A DNA stretch of 64,000 nucleotides from Centrapalus pauciflorus (taxonomy: Eukaryota; Streptophyta; Magnoliopsida; Asterales; Asteraceae): contig JAANYP010004682.1 of NCBI GenBank assembly GCA_020465985.1, positions 62,001-126,000 of the forward strand, read 5' to 3'. The notes below the pieces were generated by a model. The model worked only from the letters and a program-made list of their open reading frames with translations. It was not told where the DNA came from and made no database searches. The translations under genes and the position numbers were made by a program. Below, piece by piece: positions 45,577 to 55,097 of this stretch; the stretch's first letter is position 1, and every line of letters begins with the position of its first letter.

Positions 45577-46403
45577 TGATGTGATCTCACCAGATGAACA
45601 TGAGATTGAGCATGAGTTGCTCGATCGTTCTATTGGATGTTATTATGAGAAATGGATAGGATCGTGACCCGTTGCCTATAAACGAGGCAAGAACGTTGGT
45701 ATAGATGGTGAAACCGCGACAACCAACCGCACCAAGTTGATTGATAAGTTTTGAATGACACAAGTATAGAAACTTGATAAGTTCTAGAAGTTCATAATGA
45801 ACTAAAGAGCTAAAAGCTCACAATTTCATTCAAGTCAAGCATCCTTACAAATGTTTACATTGGCCTCTATTTATAGATAAAAATATAACGAAAACCACCC
45901 ATCTAGATAAGTAAAAAAGCTATCACGTTAAGCTATCAAAGAAGTAAAACTACTTATCAAAATGGCCTTCTTGACATTTCACCACTTGAATCTTCTAGAA
46001 TATGTCTTGGTTCATTGTGTCTTGCAAAAACCCTTAGTATCCTCCAAATAAATGACCATGACCTTCAAAATGCCATGAAATGAAGAGAGGACTTTCAAAT
46101 TGCCTTGTAATTGATCTTGACAATTGCATTGAACATGGACACTCTTTTGGGCAGCTTTTTGGACGTGGCAAATGGTCCTATATTGAGCTTTTTTTCTTCT
46201 TGGAAAGATAGGAAAAGTGCTTTGCTTTCATTGGGCTAGGTGTTGGGTTGGCCGAATTTTATTTATTTATGGGCTTTTATAGACAAAAGCAACACAACTT
46301 GGGCTATAACACTAAAACCAATCTTGATCCATGATTTGGATTAAAATAAGAAACTTGATTGATTATTTTGCGAAGCAACGTGAGCATTATTTTGAAAAGC
46401 TTT
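45577..46403 (-). repeat. Mini-element 5' LTR, truncated
   Basis: Closely related to 44335-45301 but lacking one internal tandem unit and about 60 bp at its outer end, where it meets the pararetrovirus at about 46404. Confidence 0.85.
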
Positions 46404-46599
46404 ACAAGCCAAGTAAGAGGTTACGATTACACAAGAAGGTGTCGGGTAGTTGGTGATACCTGGTTGATCGGCAAGACTCATGGAAAAGGAGAGACAATAG
46501 AAGAGGAAAGCTTAATTATATTTCTTCAGAAAGTGGTGATCAGATTGATCTCCACACAAGATACATAAGATAACTTAGCTTACCCAACAAGGTACGATT

Positions 46600-46775
46600 A
46601 CAAATGAAAGACTCAACACCCTTTTATAGACTAAGGAAGCTTATCCATAAGATTACATTGTATAAAGGAAATCTAAAACAACCAATCAAAACCATACAAC
46701 TCAAAAGGATAAGATAAGATGGAATCTACCACGTAGGCAGACCGATTATTCATCTTTGTGACGTAATAGCTTACA
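46600..46775 (-). promoter_or_regulatory. Promoter-like region of the pararetrovirus
   Basis: Downstream of the last frame on the minus strand lie TGACGTAA (46759-46766, as-1-like), CCACGTAGG (46729-46737, G-box-like) and TATA sequence TCTATAAAAG (46621-46630). That order resembles caulimovirid pregenomic promoters, though as-1 to TATA spacing is wider than in the 35S promoter. About 215 bp of presumed leader follow to the truncation; no convincing primer site was found there. Confidence 0.4.
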
Positions 46776-47384
46776 TCAATTCCACCGAGAATCCGGATGT
46801 GATGGATCATCTTCATATGGATCGTAGTGGGGTCCATCTGAATTATCTTCGTCTTGAAGATTCCATGGAGCGTAATGTACAGTGAAATTTAGCTCTCCAT
46901 AGTGTGAATCTGAATCTGATCTTTGCTCATCATTTTTTTCTATCCAATTCTCAAATGCTTCAATCCATTTCGACGATACAGGATGATCTAAAGACAAACA
47001 GTTTCCTGCAACCATTATGTCCAGCAATATAGATCCTGGGCATACTCCGTTTATTTGCGCCATATATTCTATCATGAATATGTAAACATGGCTTTCGGTG
47101 TAGATAGGATTTATAACAAGACCGTCATGGATGACAGACAACCTTCGGTGAATGCGATACCATCGCTTGATCCTGATGTGCTGCTGTTGGTGATGAAAAT
47201 TTAGCAGGTCTTTTGAAGACAATTGTAGCATATGTTCTCGAGCATTCAGACAGTAATTCTACCGACTATTCCGGTGTTTGAAACCATAGTAACATAGAGA
47301 ATAAATGCTTTGCACTATCAGGATGATGTCCTTTCTGGCAGTGAAAGATGTAGGCCATCAGTTTGAGCATGTGAAAGGATATTC
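46776..47384 (-). pseudogene. Pararetrovirus C-terminal region after RNase H
   Basis: The minus strand is open for 151 codons (47231-46776), including VIHDGLVINPIYTESHVYIFMIEYM and a very acidic C-terminus. The preceding 150 bp continue the same protein with stops. I do not recognise a domain; position alone ties it to the polyprotein or a following frame. Confidence 0.5.
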
Positions 47385-48289
47385 CTATGGCGTATGTTTC
47401 AAAGAGGTACCAAAAGAAACAAAGGCTTCTTTGGGTAGGCTGTATAGGTCATGGATGTAGAAAATATTAAGGAATGGGTAGTCTAGATGAAACATCAATC
47501 CTTTTATAACTGCTCCATTGTTTCTTAGTAAAACAGTTAGAAAGGTTTCGTAATTCAGAGTAGCCCTTTCCTTGAGTGTGAGCTCAGCAACGATCTCGGC
47601 AATCTGCTCTGGGAGATCAGATATTTGAAGATGATGTAGTTGTGCGTTGATGGTCGATGAAGCTTCTTCTTGTGGCATATCGCAGGGTTGTTCTTTTAGT
47701 TCCGCCATTGGCTGGATACTGAATACTGGTATGATACTTTGGGATATCTTTCCAATTTCGTTCAGTCCAGTGCTGTATTTATACTCCTTTGGGGGTCTGG
47801 ATAGGAAGTCTGCAAGGAAGTTGTCTTTTCCTTTGATGTGCTTAGCAGTAAACTTCCACTGTGGAACCAATTAGACCACCTCAAAAGTTGTGCCTAAGGA
47901 AGCATCTTTCTTTTAAATTGGAGCATCTGAGGGAATGATGACATATCCATCTCTACTTGGAATTCGTGCCCAATCTAGTGAAACTAGAACTTTTCTATTC
48001 CTCTCTTGACAACAAGAATCTCTTTGAAGGTAGAGTGCTAATTCTTTTCAGAATCCTCGTGCCACTTTTGTAATCACACACTTCTTTGCCATTATCCTCA
48101 TTGAGGACGATTAAGACAACTGCCCAATGTTTGTCACTTGCGTCTGTCTGAAGGATTCTCGTTTCTGACGAAGTGGGAATCCTCAGAGGGCTTGTCAGCT
48201 AGCTGCTTTATAGCCTTGACAGCTAGGGTCTGTTCCGAGGACTATTTAAGGGATTCTTTTTCAACATGGGGAATAAGTGTTTTGTATGA
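47385..48289 (-). pseudogene. Pararetrovirus RNase H
   Basis: Near 48165-48100 the minus strand reads LQTDASDKHWAVVLI in one frame, the RNase H active-site start. Broken pieces follow, then the open part 47870-47385 begins with WKFTAKHIKGKDNFLADFLSRP, the conserved end of RNase H. The remainder of that frame (QLHHLQISDLPEQIAEIV...) is an unassigned extension. Confidence 0.8.
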
Positions 48290-49110
48290 TCAGATAATTT
48301 TGCTAAAAAAATCTGCCACGTAATTCACTAATCCAAGAAACTGTTGAATTTGTTTTTGGCTCGTTAGTGTGTCTGGGAACTTATGAAGCTCTTGTGAAAC
48401 ATGTGGCTGAGGTTGATATTTGCCATCTGATATTTTCATCCCAAGGAAATCAATGGTGGTGACACCAATTTCCATTTTCTTTTTTGATAGCATTATACCA
48501 TACTTAATTACCAAAGCATGAAACTTTGATAGCAGGTCCACATGCGAGTCGTTGTCTTTGGAAAACAATAAAATATCATCAATATAAACAAGGACGTTAG
48601 ATAGAATTGGCTCAAAAATCTTTACCATAGCTTTCTGAAAAGCGGACGGTGCATTTTTTATGCTAAATGACATCACTTTTCATTGGTAATGATGATCAGG
48701 AATACAGAAGGCCGTCATTGATATGTCTTCAGGACGAATACGTAACTACCATAATTCGGACTTAAGATCAAACTTAGACAGGACTTTAGCGTGTTTGCCA
48801 ATGACTGAAACAACGCCTTCTTTTGCGGGAGAGGAAAGTTGTCATCTGCCAAAAAATGATTTAGAGGTTGATAGTTGATGACTAGTCTTAGCTTTCCTTT
48901 GACTTGTTCACTACGCTTGTTTACGTAAAATGCTTCACACGCCCATGGGGAGTTTGTGGGCTCAATAATTCTTAAGTCAACGAGTTGATTTTATTCTTCA
49001 ATTGCAAGCTGATAATGGTCTGGATTCATAGCAGGGTGGCTTGCGTTTATGGGGTTAACATCCTCATTCTGTTTGAATTGTAAGGAAACAAAGAATGACT
49101 CGTTAAGCCA
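48290..49110 (-). pseudogene. Pararetrovirus reverse transcriptase
   Basis: The first motifs are readable around 49000-48830 (LRIIEPTNSPWACEAFYV and LRLVINYQPLN) in a frame with stops. 48676-48290 is open and holds NAPSAFQKAM, VLVYIDDILLFSK and FLGLVNYVADF. The YIDD catalytic box is intact. The sequence is of the caulimovirid kind, not copia or chromovirus. Confidence 0.85.
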
Positions 49111-49173
49111 TAATGGTGAGGAATGCTTTGTTAGGAATTCTGTACGTGTTGAAGCACATGAGGTTTGGACAAT

Positions 49174-49596
49174 CTACGGCTTCAAGGATTTCAGAGTAGG
49201 AGTAACCATCATATGAAGTTTGAGAATTGTACACCATGGGTTCATGAAAATTTTGTAGTTTAATCCTTGAGGTGTCCATCTCAGATTTGGTAGCTTTGAA
49301 AGCATATTAAATCCGATGACCATATCCATGCCATGAGAGCTTGATCCTAGCAGCTTGTGTTTGATCACACATTTAAGGAAAGGACGGATGTAGGTCTTGT
49401 CAATCACAAACTTTTCTTCATTAGCAGCTAAGAATGTTTTCTCATGTGGTCTCCAATAACTCGCAGGTAAGATCTTTGGATCTAAAATGGAGACTGCTGA
49501 ACCAGTGTGAAAGAGAGCTACAACTGTTATTGGCTTTGCGTATGCTGACGTCAGAAGATGAACCTTGGCAATGGGAACTGGTTGACTTTGTTGCAA
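49174..49596 (-). pseudogene. Pararetrovirus aspartic protease
   Basis: 141 codons with VVALFHTGSAVSILDPKIL, the D-T-G box with Asp replaced by His, and further on MDMVIGFNMLSKLPNLRWTP. The segment order and the ILDPKILP context are of the caulimovirid protease type. With His at the catalytic position it could not act even if expressed. Confidence 0.8.
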
Positions 49597-49799
49597 TGGC
49601 TAAACATGGGGTGCATGGCTTACCATAAAAAATTCTGCATCAGAATATCCTGAGGATTCTGAATCCGTAGCTGACTCTTCATCTGATGAACTATAGGAAT
49701 AACGTAATGTACATAACATTTTATCGTTTGGTTCATCATTAAGAGAGTAGACTGACTCAATATCAGAAATGTCAACTGGCTCTATTTGTTGAGAGTCTG

Positions 49800-50630
49800 C
49801 AACAATGCCATTGATCTTCTTTTATCTGGACAATTTTTGGTGTAATGTCCCTTCTTGTTACATACGTAACATTTATCTGAATTTCTGCCTCGCTTGAACT
49901 TCCTTCTCAGAAACTTCCACTTCTTCTTTGGCCTGAAATTCTTCTTCCTGTGAAAGTCTAAAGATTTAAAAAACCTTTTGGAGTGTCATTTCTTCTTTGT
50001 GTGAGAACAATCACACGATGACTTGTCTTTGCACTTAATCTGCAGATGTTTGTCATCACATGCTTTTCCTAGTCTTCTTCCAGTTTTCTCAAACTCTACC
50101 AAGAATTTCTTCTGGTTGCAAAGTTTGGCTAGAGCATTGAGAATAAGCTGATACAACTCACCAAGAGAGGTTTGTGCGACTGTGGCGTTCGTTGATTCAA
50201 GAAATCTATATGTCTCATTTCCAAGGGATTCAGGGAATGAATTCAAGAATACGTGTTTGAGGTTGACATCATCGATTCCTTGAAGGCAATAGAATATTTC
50301 AGACATTCTATTGTAGTGTTTTTCAAGATCCTTTTTTAGGAAGGAAGAACACTTCATTTTGAGGAATTCTTCTCTTGCGTGTAAAAAATTCAACGTCTTT
50401 TCTACAGCGCTGACTGCATTCGTGACACCAACTGAATTTATGGTTGTCGGGTTTTTATCCTTCCAATCATGTTTTGTTCTTTGTTCTGGATGATCAAAAG
50501 AACTTAACCGTGGAAATTCAGCGTTGTATTGTTCTGCCTGTCTGGAAGATGAATGATCTGGCAAAACCATGACGCATCCATCTATCTGTGGAGGTGGGTA
50601 GACTTTCTCTTTTTTGTGGATGATGGACAA
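49800..50630 (-). pseudogene. Pararetrovirus coat protein and zinc finger
   Basis: 50630-49986 is open for 214 codons, with LKKDLEKHYNRMSEIFYCLQGID, LKHVFLNSFPESLGNE and a basic Cys-containing end. About 90 bp on, in another frame, CYVCNKKGHYTKNC (49840-49890) gives a perfect CCHC finger. A capsid region followed by one CCHC is the coat-protein arrangement of the family. Confidence 0.8.
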
Positions 50631-50780
50631 AGCCTTCTGGTAATATGGGGGGAGATTTGGTGGCGGAGGTTTTTTACATGGGTTGGTGGTGGTTGGAGGT
50701 TTGGTTGGTGAATATCCATAAATTACATGATAGTCATATTGACCTGATGGTTCTCCAAGTAATTCAACAGAAGGGTCTCC

Positions 50781-51453
50781 TTATTCGTATCTTTTCCTTA
50801 GTTTCCTTTGAGATGGTTTCTCTTTCTTAGGCATATCTTCATCCATGGAAACTCTGTAATGTTCTTCCAAGCAATCTTTACAGTTGCATACATCGTAGCA
50901 TATGTGATCTGATGTAGGTAAGGCCGAAGAGACCATATTTACAGTAGGAAATATAGATGCTGTCTCTACTGCTTGTGCAGGTGAAAACTTGACTTCCACT
51001 TGTCCGTTTTCATGTCTGATTAAATCAGGAGCCATGATGGTTTGTACCGGTGCTTGATGAATATGTTCGTAATTTGTTATCCATTTTTCAAGTAAAAGTT
51101 TTACCAGTTCTTTTCTGGATAACTACCTCGGGACATAGGTACATGTTGGCGTCGCTTTTGAATCTATCTCAAGGAGTAAAGCATCTCCTGAGTTGTTTCT
51201 TCCTAGAACCATAATGTCTAGTGAGTGATTCTGTACCCTGTATGCCATTCGGTAGTGAAACGTTGCTTGAAACGTATTCACCTGTTGGGTGCCTCCGATC
51301 TGGATCTGAGCCATTAAGGCTGTGAGCAGTGAGGGGTCATTCAAAGGCATATTGAAATTTGGGTAGAAAGTGACAAAGATTTTGCCAGCGTTCAAGGTAG
51401 TTTGGATAGTACCAATACAAGCATGTTGGTACTCTACAAATCTTGTATCCACT
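50781..51453 (-). pseudogene. Pararetrovirus movement protein end and linker
   Basis: 51453-51123 encodes the C-terminal part of a movement-protein-like domain (GTIQTTLNAGKIFVTFYPNF, then FHYRMAYRVQNHSLDIMVLG) up to a stop. 51035-50781 is a Ser/acidic linker with a Cys-rich segment (CYDVCNCKDC). The N-terminal part of the movement protein was removed by the T3 LTR at 51454; the first codons of the open frame are LTR sequence. Confidence 0.7.
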
Positions 51454-52581
51454 TGTGACACCCTCTTGTTTTGATAGTATAATTGTAATCACCAGGATCA
51501 ACAAACAACCCAATGAATATCATGATAATTGAAATTGTATACTTTAATCAGAATTAAGCAAATCCACACTAAAGCAATAGAATACATGTCTACAGTGATT
51601 AAGTCTAACTATTACAACATCATAATTGTTTTACAAGTCATAAATCCCAGCCCAAAGCTACAATATCTGTGTACCAATAGCTTCTAAGTCTCTGAGATAT
51701 TGAATTGATATTTTTAAGTAGAAGGTCCAGCTACACTTTTGCCCTTGCCTGAAAACATTGTGAGTCAACTGTAAGCTAAAGCTTAGTGAGATAACAGATT
51801 ATGCAAACAACAAATATTTCTTTACAAGCAATGCTTAACCATGGGCAGTGTAAGCCCCATGTATGTGAAATCAGGCAGTGTAAGCCTCAATGTATGTGTA
51901 AACCATGCAGTGCAAGCATGGGTTTGGCAGTTCAAATGCTGATCGGGGATGTGCCGAACCTGACGGGATAACGAGTGGGATGATCAGTCCCCGACAGTGG
52001 CCTGCTGTCAGCCCCAGTCCAGGTCGCATCAGATTGTGAAGTAATGATCATGCAGTGCAAGCATGATGTAAATAGATGCACTTTCAAATGAACGCTGGCT
52101 TACATGTGTGTTACATGTCAAGTACGAGTGTGCATCATAACAACAATTCATGTACGAGTGCCAAATGATGTATATGAACAATGTGAACATGCCATTGAAT
52201 ATATAAACATGAATGCAAAAACAATAAATGTTAGAATGACAATCTGTTACTCACCGTAATTGGTTTTTGTGTATCGTGTCTCTGAATCAATGTGTGTTTT
52301 GATAACACCACAATGATCTGTAATGTAAGTGTAATAGTGAATTTGTGTCAGTAATTGCTTAAAACTTGTATTCTGTTATTTAAATGAAATCTCAATTGAA
52401 TTCGGACCACATCCGAATTCGGATGGTCCGAAATCCGGATGGCCCCTAGGTCCGAATAGGGGGTGGTCCGAAGTAGGTGATGGTCCGAATTAGGGCAAAA
52501 TCCGAAAATAGGATGTTGATCGGAAATGGTATGGTCCGAAATCATCTATTGGACCGAATTGGGCAGGATCCGGATTAGGTC
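51454..52581 (-). repeat. T3 LTR, 3' part, minus strand
   Basis: It begins TGTGACACCC, the reversed end of a chromovirus LTR, right in the movement protein. It includes gca-gtg-taagc tandem-like words (51845-52090) and a palindrome array (52390-52580). The T4 LTR interrupts at 52582; the rest of T3 lies beyond T5, outside the window. Confidence 0.75.
52390..52580. repeat. Array of ggTCCGAAtt motifs in the T3 LTR
   Basis: Units like ggtccgaattcggat, ggtccgaaat and ggtccgaattagg repeat irregularly, very like the array in the T1 LTR. Confidence 0.8.
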
Positions 52582-55059
52582 TGTAACATCCAATTTCCAC
52601 TAACAGTACACGTCATAATATTTCATTTGATTAAGTAAATATTACTAATTGTTTGATACCACAGGTCCATCAGCATGAATACTTAATTACAACAATATTT
52701 TAAAATCAAATGGTGGTCTAACTAGCTTCTAAATCTTCAATCAGAGTGCGGAAGACTGGACAAGCTACCCGAGACCGCAACATCTTTTCAAAATAGGCAT
52801 CATCAAATTCCATAAGTCTGCTATTCATCAAAATCCAGATTCACTTAGCCTGGGACGAACTACCTGCTATGGTCTTGCCTTTATCAGCTTTTCCTGAAAA
52901 AGAGTTGTCATGACAGAGTAAGCTAACATTGCTTACTGAGTTAACAGAGTTCCATTAGTTACCACACACACATAACATACTATCAGATCCTGTCGGCAAT
53001 ACGTCAGAGACGGCAAAAGGTTGGGAGACAACCCAGTCGGTATTCCCATGTGTAAGGCCGAAGCCCTACGGGAAGTGTATGGAAACAAGTCAAATAGGAA
53101 AGGAATCTGCAGAATTCCCTCCTGTGAATGGAGATCTCACATTCGGTCATGTCGGATAATGCAATATGCAGCGGCAAATATTTATACAGTCAAGTAAGCA
53201 ATAAGCATGATACGTATTTACATAAAATGTAAAAGTGAACATGCAATCAAGGCAATTCAAGTGTCTAGCTTCAGTAATGTCAAAGTACGTTTCTATAATA
53301 CAATATAGTACTAAAGAAACATGCAGCAACAATCAGAAGTTTCCACACAGTCAATACATTCACCAATAAGTATCGAAATATATGCAAGTAATTAATGAAA
53401 TCTGTCACTCACAGTAGTCCTTAGTCAGATAGTGCTTAACGAATTAAGCTGTTCAGTTTACTCTGTCAAATCGGCGGGTTCCTGCATTTCAGTTTCAAGT
53501 CTGGCATTTCAGTTTCAAGTCTGTGACATAATCTATATAACCCTAGTTACATAATTAGGTTATTATCAATTCTGGCTGTCGAGTCTGAGGTAGTTCCTAT
53601 CGTCCCAATGTGAGTCTGTTCTTATCAGATTAATACGATTCATCTAATTATAGATGTGTATATGGCCTTGAAACAAAGCCAAACGTATTACTTAGCAAGG
53701 TGAACAGGACATACAAATTCTAAGGGTTCATACAGAGTCTGTTAATTTATTTGTGCATATTATAGATATGCATCTTGAACTTGTGAGTTTTATCATAATC
53801 AAACGATACTTTCAATTTCCTTGGGTTGTTTATTAACTTAATCTAATTAGAAATTAGTCTTAGACTTGGATTAAGAACCAAATTCGAATGTAGGGGAACA
53901 GATTCGAACTAATACTATTCGAATCTAATTGATTAGATTCGAGATTCACATTACTATGAAGCCCACACATAGATTCGAAGCATACCCTAGATTCAAGCAT
54001 ACATTCGAAATGAGCTAGACAGATTCGCTATTAAGCCTATTCGAATCTAGTTAATAGATTCGAACTCATACATAATCGAGACTAAGGAAATAGATTCGGA
54101 ACACACACACCCTCGAGTCTAGGTGATTAGATTCGCGACACACACACAATTCGAGTCTAGATGATTAGATTCGAAACATACACACAATTCGAGTCTAGGT
54201 GATTACATTCGAAACATACACACAATTCGAGTCTAGGTGATTAGATTCGAAACATACACACAATTCAAGTCTAGGCATGAATCTCTCGAATTTGTTCATC
54301 TTGTTCATCGGTTTTCCAGGTTTTAACAACTAAATATGAGCATAAATGATAGAGAAATGGTTACTAACCTTCGTCCAAGCTATAACCTTCGACTATGGAT
54401 GATTTCCAAGCAAAAACAGGTCCTAAACGGAAGCAAATCAGCTTCAAATGAAGGGAAAATGAGCAAACTCGAAATTGCTCTTTCAATACCGAACCAAAAG
54501 ACAGAAAAGGGGTCGATCTTACCTCAAATCCGGACGAAATCAAACATGTAATGGTTGATTCGTGAAGAGCTCGACGATCTCTATCCGATGGCGTATGAAT
54601 CACGAGAATCCGACGGTTCGATTAGGAGAAATTCTAGAGAGAAGGTGAGAGTGTAGAGAGAGAGAAGGAGAGGATTCTAGCTTTTCCAAACTTAAGAAAT
54701 GAGGAGGGCTGCCCTATTTATAGGAAAATAGGGAGAAAATCAGATTTTCTACTGAATTATCCGGAATTGACCAACTTTATTTCCCAACAATCCGATTTGC
54801 ATAAATGTCTTTTAGTCACATTTTTATTCATTTTAGTCCGTTTCGTCATTTTCAGTCTTTAATTTGTCATTTAGCTGAATTTTAATTATTAATTTTATTT
54901 CAGCTAATTTTTGGCAACTTTTCATAAATAATTATAACTTAGTATAATTAACTATTTAAGATTCATGTTTTCAGTTAATTTCTAATATTTGGATAAAATT
55001 GCTTTATTATCCAAAGTCTGTTGCTGTAATTTGTAATTAATAAATTACGGGCTGTTACA
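52582..55059 (-). repeat. T4 3' LTR, 2478 bp
   Basis: On the minus strand it starts TGTAACAGCCCG and ends TTGGATGTTACA. It has a TATA-like tatttatag (54715-54723) and a palindrome array at 53880-54290. No gene inside; the frames at 54336-54603 are on both strands of the leader and look random. Confidence 0.85.
53880..54290. repeat. Array of aTTCGAAtct motifs in the T4 LTR
   Basis: Loose 30-40 bp units combine gATTCGAA with cTCGAGTCTAGgtgatta and cacacacaa. The last part (54100-54270) approaches a regular tandem of about 41 bp with four units. Confidence 0.85.
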
Positions 55060-55097
55060 ATCTTCCCCCGTTAAATTGATTCCGTCCTCGGAATCGA

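Larger units (their letters stand above)
44335..46403 (-). mobile_element. CRM-family mini-element: two LTRs and 275 bp between
   Basis: The minus strand has a 5' LTR (45577-46403, truncated at its outer end), a primer site (45562-45576, TTTGATATCAGAGCC), 260 bp of leader and pol end, a purine tract (minus strand aagagggggagaa, 45302-45314) and a 3' LTR (44335-45301). The pol scrap next to the tract reads the same gatttgaggacaaatcac found in CRM1. Nearly all coding sequence is gone. It inserted into the plus-strand LTR at 44334. Confidence 0.8.
46405..51453 (-). mobile_element. Endogenous pararetrovirus (Caulimoviridae-type), degraded
   Basis: The minus strand reads, in order, movement protein end, a linker, coat protein with zinc finger, aspartic protease, RT with RNase H, and a further C-terminal region. 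There are no LTRs and no integrase anywhere in the 5 kb, unlike every neighbour. Frames are broken by many stops and shifts and the protease has lost its catalytic Asp, so it is an old dead copy. It is cut at the right by T3 and at the left by a CRM-family LTR. Genus not determined. Confidence 0.85.

Noticed and set aside
46440..46475. Possible pararetrovirus tRNA-Met primer site (ggtgatacctggtt)
   Set aside because: The minus-strand reading has only GGTATCA in common with the usual site and mismatches after it. Too weak to call.
46359..46568. Plus-strand 69-codon frame at the LTR/pararetrovirus border
   Set aside because: It spans the junction of two elements, so it cannot be an ancestral gene, and shows no motif.
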